This document shows, piece after piece, positions 25,857 to 34,606 of a DNA stretch of 64,000 bases. The stretch is from Allorhizobium ampelinum S4. GTDB taxonomy: Bacteria; Pseudomonadota; Alphaproteobacteria; Rhizobiales; Rhizobiaceae. Both the position numbers and the translations under genes were made by a program. The DNA lies in NCBI RefSeq assembly GCF_000016285.1, contig NC_011989.1, forward strand, positions 1,057,001-1,121,000. Direction: 5' to 3'. The notes below the pieces were generated by a model. It did no database searches. It was not told the DNA's origin and saw only the letters and a program-made list of their open reading frames with translations. Position 1 is the first letter of the stretch; each line of letters opens with the position of its first letter.

Positions 25857-26646
25857 GGACCTCTCTCCGTGTGCGACCGTGCCATTCTGCGTCTGTCCTG
25901 AAACCGGGTCTGGTCGATGGCCGGTTACGCAACCACTGAAAATGCGACCGCCTCACTTTGGCCGGAGATAATTGCCGGCGCTGGGCGCATGATCGGTGAA
26001 GATATGATCAGTCAAGACTGGAAACGCCTGCTGCAAAAAGCCGTATCCTGGACCGGTGGCATTCCAAAATGCAGCGCAGCGGGCGTTAGCCCCGTCGCAT
26101 TCATGACGGCGTCATGCCGTGCAAGTGAATAGCTATAACTTATAACCTGTTGCCTTGCGCCAAGCTGATCATTCGCATCTCTGCGTTGAGAAAATCTGCC
26201 CTGATTTAGAGCTTTTCTTAGGAGGAGCGGAAGCCGATTTTCGATGACATACAATCGAAAACAAGAATAGCTAGAGTCTGTCTGGTTCAATATGAACCTG
26301 ACAGACTCTAGCGTCGCGCGTTGGGCACCCTCTCACCCCGCCTCCGCTTTGCTTAGGAGCGACCTTTTCCTTCCGGGCTTCGTCGCTCTGGCGCGACCGA
26401 CCCTTGATACGGGCCCTGTCCGACATGTTTGAGTTCGCCATTTGTTGCCGAAGTTTAATCCTTGCGCTGATTGACACCCTTCGATCCCTCAGATTATCGG
26501 TACTTAAGAGCACTTATAAATTTGCCGTCGCCCAGAACCGGATTTACATTTTTTAACGTTTTGGAAGAATTGGATAAAATCAGGTTGATGCGTTTTGGCC
26601 GGAGACAGAAATTCCAGCGGTTCACACTGCTGAAGGAAGGATCATA
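25857..26646. other. 790-base intergenic region with two hairpins and a G+C-rich repeat
   Basis: No gene is supported; short frames on both strands lack ribosome sites. It holds a hairpin TTTTCGAT/ATCGAAAA (26238-26260), an 18-bp hairpin at 26271-26311, and TCACCCCGCCTCCGCT (26333-26348), a 16-base sequence repeated at 63195-63210. Nothing else recognised before the macA start. Confidence 0.55.
26271..26311. repeat. 18-bp near-perfect palindrome bounded by CTAG
   Basis: CTAGAGTCTGTCTGGTTC (26271-26288) and GAACCTGACAGACTCTAG (26294-26311) pair with one mismatch around a 5-base loop. It is one of the strongest hairpins in the window and stands far from any stop codon, so it is more likely a dispersed element than a terminator. 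Confidence 0.65.
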
Positions 26647-27864
26647 GTGTCGCGTAAACTGTTCGCAGTCGTTGTCATCGTCGTTCTGGTGCTTGCCGCC
26701 GTTGGCTTCACTCTGTTCAAGCGTTCCGAGGCCAATCCGACCGATGGGCTGCTGCTGGCGGCGGTCAAACGGGGAGATGTGGAGGAAACGGTGCTTGCCA
26801 CGGGCATCTTCAAGCCGTCCCGGCTGGTTGCTGTCGGTGCCCAGGTGTCCGGCCGTATCACGGCCCTGCATGTGAAAGTTGGCGACACGATCAAGAAGGA
26901 CAGCCTGGTCGCCGAGATCGACTCGGTCACCCAGGTCAACGACCTGCGTACCTCGAAAGCCTCGCTGGCCGATATCAAGGCCCAGAAGGAAGAGGCCGAG
27001 GCGACCCTGGTCAGCGCCGAACTGGCATTGGTGCGCCAGCAGAATTTGCGGGCCAGCAATTCCGGCACCCAGGCCGATCTTGAAAGCGCGGTTGCCACCC
27101 GCGACAAGACCAAGGCGCAGATCGACAGCCTTCAGGCGCAGATCGTCAAGGCTGAAGTCGCCGTGGAAACCTCCGAGGCCGATCTCGGCTATACCCGCAT
27201 CACCGCGCCCATGGATGGCACGGTTCTGGCCGTGGTCAACCAGCAGGGCCAGACCGTCAATGCCACGCAATCGGCACCCACCATCGTTATCCTGGGCGAT
27301 CTGAACCAGATGATCGTGCGGGCGGAAATCTCCGAGGCCGATGTGGTCAATGTCAGGCCGGGGCAGGCGGTCTATTTCAACATTCTCGGCCAGCCTTCCG
27401 TCCGCCATGAGTCGGTGCTGAAATCCATCGAGCCCGCGCCGGAATCGATCACCAGTGATAGCAGCGTCTCGACTTCGTCCAGTTCCAGCTCGTCCAGCAG
27501 TTCCTCCAGCACATCATCTTCGGCCATCTATTATAACGGCATCCTGGACGTCGATAATTCTGATGGGCGGTTTCGCACCTATATGACGGCGGAAGTGCAT
27601 GTCGTGCTTGGCGCGGCGAAGAATGTGCTGACGGTGCCGGCCTCGGCACTCGGCTCCGGCGTCAAGACCGGCAAGGCCAGTCTGCGGGTCGTGGGCGCCG
27701 ATAATACGATTGTCACTCGACCGGTGGAAATCGGCCTGAATGACGGGGTCAATGCCGAGGTGAAATCGGGCTTGAGCGAAGGGGAGAAGATCGTTATCGG
27801 CCAAGCCGATCCTTCCGCCAGATCGGCACCTGGGGGCTTTGGGCCGCCGCCCGGGGGGATGTGA
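26647..27864 (+). CDS. macA: MacA-like periplasmic adaptor of an ABC transporter
   Basis: This encodes 405 residues from GTG 26647, with AAGGAAGG 6 bases upstream. An N-terminal membrane anchor (about 5-25) is followed by a lipoyl/biotinyl-like half (GAQVSGRITALHVKVGDTIK), a coiled-coil hairpin (about 95-175), the second lipoyl half (YTRITAPMDGTVLAVV) and beta-barrel domains. It links the inner-membrane ABC exporter to an outer-membrane channel. Unusual: residues about 270-292 are almost pure Ser, inserted in the beta-barrel domain and written with mixed Ser codons. The stop is 3 bases before the macB ATG. Confidence 0.88.
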   Translation: MSRKLFAVVVIVVLVLAAVGFTLFKRSEANPTDGLLLAAVKRGDVEETVLATGIFKPSRLVAVGAQVSGRITALHVKVGDTIKKDSLVAEIDSVTQVNDLRTSKASLADIKAQKEEAEATLVSAELALVRQQNLRASNSGTQADLESAVATRDKTKAQIDSLQAQIVKAEVAVETSEADLGYTRITAPMDGTVLAVVNQQGQTVNATQSAPTIVILGDLNQMIVRAEISEADVVNVRPGQAVYFNILGQPSVRHESVLKSIEPAPESITSDSSVSTSSSSSSSSSSSSTSSSAIYYNGILDVDNSDGRFRTYMTAEVHVVLGAAKNVLTVPASALGSGVKTGKASLRVVGADNTIVTRPVEIGLNDGVNAEVKSGLSEGEKIVIGQADPSARSAPGGFGPPPGGM

Positions 27865-27867
27865 TTC

Positions 27868-29811
27868 ATGGCCCTGCTTGAGCTGAAGAATCTCACCCGT
27901 ATCTATCGCTCCGGGGAGCAGGATGTCGCCGTCCTCAAGAGTGTCAATCTCAGCATCAATCGCGGCGAAATGGTCTCGATCATCGGGCCATCAGGGTCGG
28001 GAAAATCGACGCTGATGAATATTCTCGGCCTGCTCGACCGGCCGAGTAGCGGCACGTATGAGATCGATGGCAAGCGTACCGACCAGTTGGACAGCGACGC
28101 GCTGTCGGCGCTTCGGCGTGAGCATTTCGGCTTCATCTTCCAGCGCTATAACCTGCTCTCGGATCTGACGGCGCTTGGCAATGTGGAAGTGCCAGCGATC
28201 TATGCCGGGATTTCGCCTTCGGACCGCCGCAGCCGGGCGACCAAAATCCTGCAAAGGCTGGGCATGGGCGAACGGCTGCGTCACCGGCCGGGGCAATTGT
28301 CCGGCGGTCAGCAGCAGCGTGTGTCCATCGCCCGCGCGCTGATCAATGGCGGCGAGGTGATCCTGGCCGATGAACCGACCGGCGCGCTCGACAAGCATAG
28401 CGGCGAGGAAGTGCTGCGCATTCTCGACGAATTGCACGCTGAGGGCCGCACCATCATCATCGTCACCCACGATCCGGGCGTTGCTGCGCGCGCGGAACGG
28501 GTGATCGAGATTGCCGATGGCGAGATCATCGCCGACCGCCGCCAGGATAAGCCGGTGCTGGTGCGTGAAAACACCCTGCCATCCACGGCCAAGCCGCATC
28601 GTTTCCCCGGTCTCGACCGGCTGGGCGAAGCCTTCATGATGGCGGTCAGGGCGCTTGCCTCGCATCGGCTGCGCACTTTCCTGACCATGCTGGGGATTAT
28701 CATCGGCATCGCCTCGGTGGTGTCAGTGGTGGCGCTCGGGGCTGGCACCCAGCAGAAAGTGCTCTCCAACATCAACGGGCTCGGCACCAATACGCTGGAG
28801 ATTTTCCCCGGCAAAGGATTTGGAGATACCCGTTCAGGAAAGATCACCACGCTGAAGGTCGGCGATGCCGATGCGCTGGCCCGGCTCTCCTATGTTTCTG
28901 CCGTAACCCCGACCGTTTCTACCTCAGGCACGGTGCGCTATGGCGCCACTGTCGCCAATGTGCTGGTCAACGGCGTCGGCGATCAGTATTTCACCGCCAA
29001 GGGTTCCAAGCTGCTGGCCGGGCGGCTGTTCGACCATGCAAGTGTCGTTGCCATGACCCAGGAGGCGGTGATCGACCAGAATGCCGCAAAGGCGCTGTTT
29101 GGCGACGATTCGGCCAGGGCGCTTGGCCATACGGTGTTCCTGACCGACGTGCCGGTGCGGATCGTTGGCGTCATCGAGGCCCAGCAAGGCGGCTTCGGTT
29201 CGAACTCCAATCTACAGGCCTATCTGCCCTATAGCAGTGTCCAGGCCCGATTCCTTGGCGATCTGTCGCTGCGCAGCATCACCGTCAGGTTGGACGACAG
29301 CGTCGATAGTTCCGTGGCCGAAAGCGCCGTTACCACCTTTCTCGCTGGCCGCCACGGCGAACAAGACTTCTTCATCCTCAACACCGACGACATCCGCAAG
29401 ACCATTGTCAGCACTGCTCAGACCCTGACGTTGCTGGTGGCGGCGATTGCAGTGATCTCGCTGATCGTCGGCGGCATTGGGGTGATGAATATCATGCTGG
29501 TTTCGGTGTCCGAACGGGTCAGCGAGATCGGCGTGCGCATGGCGGTCGGGGCGCGCCGCCAGGATATTCTCCAGCAATTCCTGATCGAGGCGGTATTGGT
29601 CTGCCTGATCGGCGGCGGCCTCGGCCTTGGTTTTGCGCTGTCGATCGGCTTTCTCTTTAGCCTGCTGGTCAAGGATTTCCAGCTGGTCTATTCCACCACC
29701 TCCATGGTGGCAGCCTTCAGCTGCTCGTGCCTGATCGGCCTCGTTTTCGGCTTCATGCCCGCCCGCAATGCGTCAAGGCTCGATCCGGTGGCGGCACTGT
29801 CAAAGGATTGA
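27868..29811 (+). CDS. macB: MacB-like ABC transporter, ATPase fused to permease
   Basis: This 647-residue protein has an N-terminal ATPase (about 1-235): Walker A GPSGSGKST, Q-loop FQRYN, signature LSGGQQQR, Walker B VILADEPTGALD and H-loop IVTHD. A linker leads to a MacB permease: first helix near LRTFLTMLGIIIGIASVVSV, a large periplasmic domain (about 300-520), and three C-terminal helices with the FtsX pattern (IGGIGVMNIMLVSVSERVSE). With macA it would expel macrolides, lipopeptides, siderophores or protein toxins; the substrate is unknown. The last 120 bases have an 87% identical relic at 32695-32814. Confidence 0.92.
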   Translation: MALLELKNLTRIYRSGEQDVAVLKSVNLSINRGEMVSIIGPSGSGKSTLMNILGLLDRPSSGTYEIDGKRTDQLDSDALSALRREHFGFIFQRYNLLSDLTALGNVEVPAIYAGISPSDRRSRATKILQRLGMGERLRHRPGQLSGGQQQRVSIARALINGGEVILADEPTGALDKHSGEEVLRILDELHAEGRTIIIVTHDPGVAARAERVIEIADGEIIADRRQDKPVLVRENTLPSTAKPHRFPGLDRLGEAFMMAVRALASHRLRTFLTMLGIIIGIASVVSVVALGAGTQQKVLSNINGLGTNTLEIFPGKGFGDTRSGKITTLKVGDADALARLSYVSAVTPTVSTSGTVRYGATVANVLVNGVGDQYFTAKGSKLLAGRLFDHASVVAMTQEAVIDQNAAKALFGDDSARALGHTVFLTDVPVRIVGVIEAQQGGFGSNSNLQAYLPYSSVQARFLGDLSLRSITVRLDDSVDSSVAESAVTTFLAGRHGEQDFFILNTDDIRKTIVSTAQTLTLLVAAIAVISLIVGGIGVMNIMLVSVSERVSEIGVRMAVGARRQDILQQFLIEAVLVCLIGGGLGLGFALSIGFLFSLLVKDFQLVYSTTSMVAAFSCSCLIGLVFGFMPARNASRLDPVAALSKD

Positions 29812-29812
29812 G

Positions 29813-29845
29813 AAGGCGGGGCAAAAGAGAAGCCCCGCCTTCTTG
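29813..29845 (+). terminator. intrinsic terminator after macB
   Basis: AAGGCGGGGC (29813-29822) and GCCCCGCCTT (29832-29841) form a perfect 10-bp stem two bases after the stop codon. The T-run is short (CTTG). Confidence 0.6.
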
Positions 29846-29911
29846 CCGGACCGGCTGGCGGGCCGTCCTGCTACTCTTCTTCCTTACGCTCCCGGCCTTA
29901 CGCTCTGGGCC

Positions 29912-31624
29912 TCACGCTCCGGGAATGTAGGGAACGAGCAGTTTCGAGCCGTATTCCCCACCGAAGTGGATGATATGGCGGCCCTTGTTGAGGGTCGGAA
30001 TGGGCGGTAATTGCGGGAATTCCGGCCTGATCAGCAGATCGGTTCCGGTCATCACCAGTTCCAGTGTTTCGCCCGGCTGCCAGCGGATGCCGTAAGGCCA
30101 GAAGCCGATTTCGACGGGCACAATCTCCCCCGCCTTCAGCTTGGCCGGACTGTCAAATGGCAGGAAGGGCTCAAGTGCGGTCGAACGTTCGGGGTCCATG
30201 GCCCGCAGCGAGACGCGCAGGCGGCCATTGGGGCCGACATGGGTGCGGTCCGTCACCACGTGGCATCCCTGCACCTTTCCGTTGCTGTCGCGCTTTCTGA
30301 CGAAGGCAAACAGGTCCATGTCGTCATGGCCCTCGGCTTCCACCCAGAGCTTCAGGTTGAAGAAACCGGTGAGCTCGGTCAGTTCGTCGAAGGTGATGGA
30401 GAAGGCCACGCCTTCCTTGTCCGCGACATCGTAGGAAAGGCTGCCGGGCTCCCTCTGGCTTTCGTGGGTCAAAACAGGTTTGCCGTCCTTCAGCCCAAGG
30501 TGAAGCGCTTTGGTGACCTGACGTTTGAGCGGGAAGGCGACCTCGCTGCGATTGACGGTATCGCGGTTGCCGGGGTCCATCACAGACAGGCGGACGCGCG
30601 GCGTGGCCTCCCAGCCATTATCGATATCTTTCAGGTAGCGATCAAAGAAGCGGCGCAGATCATCGACATTCTCAGGGTTGAAATAATCGGTCCATTCATG
30701 GGTATTGTTGACCCGCAACCATTTTTCCGTCGATGAAATGGATGACCAGCCGCGAAATGTGCCGCCCGTATGCAGAAGATTGGTCCAGGAAGCCACCACA
30801 TAGGCGGGAACATCAATGTTTTCGAGGCCAGAGATCTTGGTTTTCCAATAGTCGTCGAGGAGCGGATGGGTGGCCGTCATGGCGGGAATGTCTTCCACCA
30901 GACCGTGACCGCACAGCCGTCCGAATATGCCTTCCGAGAAGATGAATTCCGGAATCCCGCCACGGCAGGCCGTATCGCGGTAGATATCGGATGCCCCCTC
31001 CCAGGGGGCAATGGCGGCCAGATGCGGTGGGCGCAGGGCGGCGACAAACCATTGCGACATCGCCAGCATGGAATTGCCTGTCAGGCCGATCTTACCGTTG
31101 GACCAGGCTTGCTGCCCAGCCCATTCGATCAGGTCGTATTCGTCCTCCGGCTCCTGGCGGCCCCAGGCATGGATGTCGCCCTCGGAATTGCCAGCGCCGC
31201 GGCTGTCCGGCGCGATGATCACATAACCATGCGCCACCCAATAGGCCGGTGTCGGGGCTTCGAACTTGTTGAGCCCATCCTCCCATTCAACGGGCACATC
31301 CATGCGTGTTGGATGCCCGAAGAGATCGTTGTTAAGGGCGCCGCCGCGTTTGCCATAAGGACTCCAGCCGATAATGGCCGGATACTGGCCTTCTTCGACC
31401 GGGCGATATAGATCCGCCCGGATCGTCACGCCGTCGCGCAGCGTCACGGCCACATCCCGCTCCACCAGCACATCCGATTGCAGGGGCATGCCGCCTTCGC
31501 GGTGGGTACTGCCCTTTTTGAGAATGAAGCTGCGCTCATCCACCCGATAATTGGCGGAGTTCTCATCGACCACCGCTTTTCTGAAGATAACGTCGATGCC
31601 GTCTAAATTTTTGATAATATTCAT
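29912..31624 (-). CDS. CocE/NonD-family hydrolase
   Basis: This encodes 570 residues from ATG 31624, with TGGAGG 6 bases upstream. The N-terminal alpha/beta-hydrolase domain has DVAVTLRDGVTIRADLYRP, YVIIAPDSRGAGNSEG and the nucleophile elbow TGNSMLAMSQW, rather than the usual GxSYxG. A C-terminal jelly-roll domain begins near ALHLGLKDG and includes the SLRAMDPERS segment. The acid position reads ASWTNLLHTGG, with Asn where CocE has Asp, and the His is in NNTHEW. Family members act on cocaine-like esters, acyl-amino acids or glutaryl beta-lactams; the substrate is unknown. It is divergent from a TetR gene that probably controls it. Confidence 0.87.
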   Translation of the reverse strand: MNIIKNLDGIDVIFRKAVVDENSANYRVDERSFILKKGSTHREGGMPLQSDVLVERDVAVTLRDGVTIRADLYRPVEEGQYPAIIGWSPYGKRGGALNNDLFGHPTRMDVPVEWEDGLNKFEAPTPAYWVAHGYVIIAPDSRGAGNSEGDIHAWGRQEPEDEYDLIEWAGQQAWSNGKIGLTGNSMLAMSQWFVAALRPPHLAAIAPWEGASDIYRDTACRGGIPEFIFSEGIFGRLCGHGLVEDIPAMTATHPLLDDYWKTKISGLENIDVPAYVVASWTNLLHTGGTFRGWSSISSTEKWLRVNNTHEWTDYFNPENVDDLRRFFDRYLKDIDNGWEATPRVRLSVMDPGNRDTVNRSEVAFPLKRQVTKALHLGLKDGKPVLTHESQREPGSLSYDVADKEGVAFSITFDELTELTGFFNLKLWVEAEGHDDMDLFAFVRKRDSNGKVQGCHVVTDRTHVGPNGRLRVSLRAMDPERSTALEPFLPFDSPAKLKAGEIVPVEIGFWPYGIRWQPGETLELVMTGTDLLIRPEFPQLPPIPTLNKGRHIIHFGGEYGSKLLVPYIPGA

Positions 31625-31797
31625 AATTTTCCTCCATATGGTGCCGGTCTTCCTGCTGCTGGCCCCCATTGCTGGCCCGATTTTCGGGCAATGAAAAGCC
31701 ATGGATTCAGGGTCCGGCCTCCTCCCACTGACCGCCATGTCATGTCCTGCATCGTGTTCATTTGCTCACGACAGGAAACACCCCGACGTTACGCCAT

Positions 31798-31813
31798 TTG
31801 CATAAAAATGCAA
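31798..31813. promoter_or_regulatory. candidate TetR operator between hydrolase and regulator
   Basis: TTGCAT (31798-31803) and ATGCAA (31808-31813) are perfect inverted half-sites with an AAAA spacer, in the 282-base gap between the divergent hydrolase and TetR starts. It is a good candidate for the regulator's binding site; inferred from symmetry and position. Confidence 0.5.
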
Positions 31814-31906
31814 CGTATGTTTAATTTTTTTATTGGCTGCCGTCATTGACGCTCTGTTCGGTCACGGGGCAAAAGATCAACCAACGGCCTCATCGATAAA
31901 GCAGAG

Positions 31907-32614
31907 ATGACCATGAGCGACGAACAACCCGCCAAGATAAAGCCGACCCGCGTCGGTAGGCCCCGGTTGGGAGCGGAGGTTGGCCGCGAGGCAATTCTCT
32001 CCAAAGCCATTCATGCTTTTGGCCGCCAGGGCTTTGACGGGGTCAATCTGCGGGAACTGGCAAGGCAGGTCGGAGTCAATATTGCGCTGGCAAATTATCA
32101 CTTCGGCTCAAAAGCCGCCCTATGGGAGGCATGCCTCGAACGCATGAACCTGCGCGCGGCGCCCTGCATCAACGCTTTGCAGGCCATTTCGGCGGCCCCT
32201 TTGGCTTATTCTCAGAGAATGGCGGATTTCTATGCCGCCTTCATCCGCTTCAATGCCGACCTGCCGGATTATGGCCTGTTCATTCTCCAGGAGATGGTTC
32301 AGGAAGGCCCGCGCCAGGAACAGGTGAAAGCCTCGCTGATCGATCCTTTTCACGATGTGACGGTGCCGCTGCTCTTGGAAGGAATGGACCTGGGACTGGT
32401 CCACCGGCAGGATGCATCCCTGCTGTTTTTCACCCATTCCATCACCATTTCGCACGTTCTGGCAGGCCAAGGCGCCATGGCGTTTTTTCTAGAGGAAGAA
32501 GATCGTCGGGAGCAAACATTGAAGGATATTCTGGCAATGATCATCCGCTCCGCAGTCGGCGTGCTGACGGAGGAATTTGAGCAGGCGATGGCATTGGCCA
32601 CCAAAGTCGCATAA
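31907..32614 (+). CDS. TetR-family repressor
   Basis: This is a 235-residue TetR regulator. The N-terminal HTH (about 25-75) reads EAILSKAIHAFGRQGFDGVN, LRELARQVGVNIALANYHFG, SKAALWEA. The C-terminal ligand domain (about 85-225) is similar in length to CerR/YbiH-type proteins. Start at 31907 or the ATG at 31913. Divergence from the hydrolase and the intervening palindrome suggest control of that gene and itself by a small-molecule ligand, perhaps the hydrolase substrate. Confidence 0.88.
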   Translation: MTMSDEQPAKIKPTRVGRPRLGAEVGREAILSKAIHAFGRQGFDGVNLRELARQVGVNIALANYHFGSKAALWEACLERMNLRAAPCINALQAISAAPLAYSQRMADFYAAFIRFNADLPDYGLFILQEMVQEGPRQEQVKASLIDPFHDVTVPLLLEGMDLGLVHRQDASLLFFTHSITISHVLAGQGAMAFFLEEEDRREQTLKDILAMIIRSAVGVLTEEFEQAMALATKVA

Positions 32615-32694
32615 TCATTTTAATGGTGGCAGGCGGCTTAAATACTCTTTCTGGCGGTTTGCCCCTCAGGCCCGCGCCATAGCCTCGCCCCTGA
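32615..32694. other. short spacer with a possible sufE 3'-end scar
   Basis: On the minus strand 32666-32694 reads W-I-R-G-E-A-M-A-R-A-stop, close to the SufE C-terminus (R-I-R-G-E-A-V-A-R-L) encoded at 35089. The shared core is AGCCTCGCCCCTGATCC. It abuts the macB relic at a GATCC junction. Moderate confidence because the match is short. Confidence 0.45.
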
Positions 32695-32814
32695 TCCACC
32701 ACCTCTATGGTGGCAGCTTTCAGTTGCTCCTGCCTGATCGGTCTGGTCGTCGGCTTCATGCCGGCCCGCAATGCGTCAAGGCTGGGCCTGGTAGCGGCGC
32801 TGTCAAAGCATTGA
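32695..32814 (+). pseudogene. relic of a macB-like gene 3' end
   Basis: These 120 bases align without gaps to the last 120 bases of macB (29692-29811), with 16 differences. Eleven changed codons are silent and four change the residue; the terminal TGA is kept. The excess of silent changes means the fragment comes from a second macB-like gene that was once under selection, not from a recent copy of the neighbour. No start or remaining domain is present. Confidence 0.8.
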
Positions 32815-32836
32815 CAGGCTATTTGCCTTATACGGA

Positions 32837-32943
32837 GATTCATTGAAAATGACTCTTCGTATTCCCATTGAATATATCAGGTCTATGATGCATTTGGGAT
32901 GTTTTTAATTCGAGGATGCGTCAGCATCGTCGAGACTTGGTGT
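32837..32943 (+). repeat. structured repeat family 1, copy C (full length, decayed)
   Basis: About 105 bases starting GATTCATTGAAAATGACTC and ending CGAGACTTGGTGT. It aligns over its length with copy E (49067-49178), roughly three-quarters identical. The central stem of copy E is degraded here (ATATATCAG versus TTGGGATGT), but the terminal stem CGAGGATGC/GCATCGTCG remains with one mismatch. Confidence 0.65.
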
Positions 32944-33097
32944 GAGTGAAAAATATCGTATATATTTAATTCATTCGAAATAACAAAAAGGCGAAGCATC
33001 TTTTTGAAGCTTCGCCTCGCTATTGCTGTTAGATATTACGCAGAAATTCCGCTATGGCGGTATTGCGGCAATAATACAGCTCTCTGCAGCCAATTTT

Positions 33098-34606
33098 TCA
33101 GATAATCCAGCTCGCAGGTTTGAATTTCCCGTAATAAACCTGAAGGCGGTCGACTTCATTACCGGAGCGACCTGAGAAGCCCATGACAAAGCTGCCGCTC
33201 GGGGGTGACCAATCAAATGCGCTGCCGCCGCCGCCGCCGCCGCCAATGCCGCGACCGTCGCTGATCTGGAACTGAACTTGGTCGAGCCGGTTGCCTGATC
33301 GTCCCGATATCCGCGTTATGAACTGCCCCTCAAGGATCTGAAGGGTTCCGCGGTCGCTGCCACCACCGCCGCCATGGGTCTTCGTGGAAAATTGTCCGGT
33401 GTCGTCGATATAGGACGTGCGCAGTTGGTCCGTGCGGTTGCCTGTGCGCAGGCCGATTGCGCTCACTCGGGTTTTCCGCGAAATATAGGTGCTAATGTCG
33501 ATATCATCGAACGGGCTGCCGCCGTCGCCGCCCCAATAACTGCTGGTTTGTACATTGAATTTGAGCGTCGGTGTGCCATTCTTGAGTGAGGGGAGGTTTA
33601 GAGCAGGAAAGTTTCCAGCCGCCGCCGTCCCGAAAGCGCTCATCTGCGTTTTGATGGCATTGATATCGCTGGTAGCGGTACTCGTATTCGTGATCAATGT
33701 CTGATCGCTAAAGCCGCCGTAAAAATTGTAAATATTTGAGATCCAGTTCATCTGGTTCAAAGCTTGTGTAATCGTCGTGAGGCTACCGGTCAGGCCTGAA
33801 TCAATGCTCCCGCCCGTAAAGTAGTTGCGATTGGCGCTCACCTTATCGAAGGCGTTCCCAGCGTTGGGCACGGCTTCATATCCGGTACTGGAAATAGATG
33901 TCACCACCGGCGCATCGATGGGAATGGATGGGAATTTGACGGCAAAGGCTACGAAATCGCTGGGCAGTGGCAGTGCTGGATTGAGCAACCCAGTGACCTT
34001 CTGGCGGAAGGCATAGTTAACCGTTGTGACTTTGAGGAAGTTGGTCATAGCGGTTTGCAGGCTGCCGCCAACCGAAACGCCATCGAAGATACCGTTTGCC
34101 TTCAGGCTGGTGACGAGTGAGGCCTGCTCTTCCCGGGTTTGAGAGTAGAAAGTGTAAACCGCCATGTATTCACCGCCGGTTTGGACACTCGACACGAAGG
34201 AATCGCCATACGCGCGGACAAATTGGTTTGCCGAAGCATCGTCTGTCGGAATGCTGATACCTTGTTCGAAGGACACGTCGGTGAAGCTGGTCCCGCCAGT
34301 TCCGTGCCGAGCATAGACGGTGACCGATACGCTGTAGGTGGTCACCTTGAGTGACGCCATGAACTCCATTTTTTCGTCGGCACCGCCCACCGGACCAAAG
34401 CCCACTGAAAGTGACTGATCAATCGACAGCGATTTTGCCAATTCTTCGATTGTGGTGCTGACCGAGCAGATGACTTCGCTGCTGGCACCGGTTGTGGCCG
34501 ATTTGCCTTGAACAGCCGTGGAAAGGCCTTGCCCGAGGACACTGTTATATCCCTGAAACAGTGTCGTGGGCGCAGTGGCTTTGACGCTGGAAACTTCAAT
34601 ATTCAT
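33098..34606 (-). CDS. candidate MACPF-like pore-forming protein with a C-terminal beta-prism (jacalin-like) lectin domain
   Basis: This encodes 502 residues. No Sec signal is visible. Residues about 129-150 read FVRAYGDSFVSSVQTGGEYM, resembling the MACPF signature (aromatic-Gly-(Thr/Ser)-x-(Phe/Tyr), then a Gly-Gly pair). The flanking Ser/Thr-rich amphipathic stretches (SVSVTVYAR, MAVYTFYSQTREEQ) also fit. The C-terminal region (about 355-494) contains three repeats, each a Gly-rich loop followed by (I/F)-x-(G)-R-(S/T)-G-N-x-x-D-(Q/R)-(L/V)-(Q/R): RTGNRTDQL, RSGNRLDQV, RSGNEVDRL. This is the threefold pattern of a jacalin-type beta-prism lectin. A carbohydrate-targeted membrane-active protein is the inference. 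It stands alone between repeat elements. Confidence 0.62.
   Translation of the reverse strand: MNIEVSSVKATAPTTLFQGYNSVLGQGLSTAVQGKSATTGASSEVICSVSTTIEELAKSLSIDQSLSVGFGPVGGADEKMEFMASLKVTTYSVSVTVYARHGTGGTSFTDVSFEQGISIPTDDASANQFVRAYGDSFVSSVQTGGEYMAVYTFYSQTREEQASLVTSLKANGIFDGVSVGGSLQTAMTNFLKVTTVNYAFRQKVTGLLNPALPLPSDFVAFAVKFPSIPIDAPVVTSISSTGYEAVPNAGNAFDKVSANRNYFTGGSIDSGLTGSLTTITQALNQMNWISNIYNFYGGFSDQTLITNTSTATSDINAIKTQMSAFGTAAAGNFPALNLPSLKNGTPTLKFNVQTSSYWGGDGGSPFDDIDISTYISRKTRVSAIGLRTGNRTDQLRTSYIDDTGQFSTKTHGGGGGSDRGTLQILEGQFITRISGRSGNRLDQVQFQISDGRGIGGGGGGGSAFDWSPPSGSFVMGFSGRSGNEVDRLQVYYGKFKPASWII

Noticed and set aside
25917..26132. 71-codon frame in the gap before macA
   Set aside because: No ribosome site, no protein pattern, overlaps a minus-strand frame equally unsupported.
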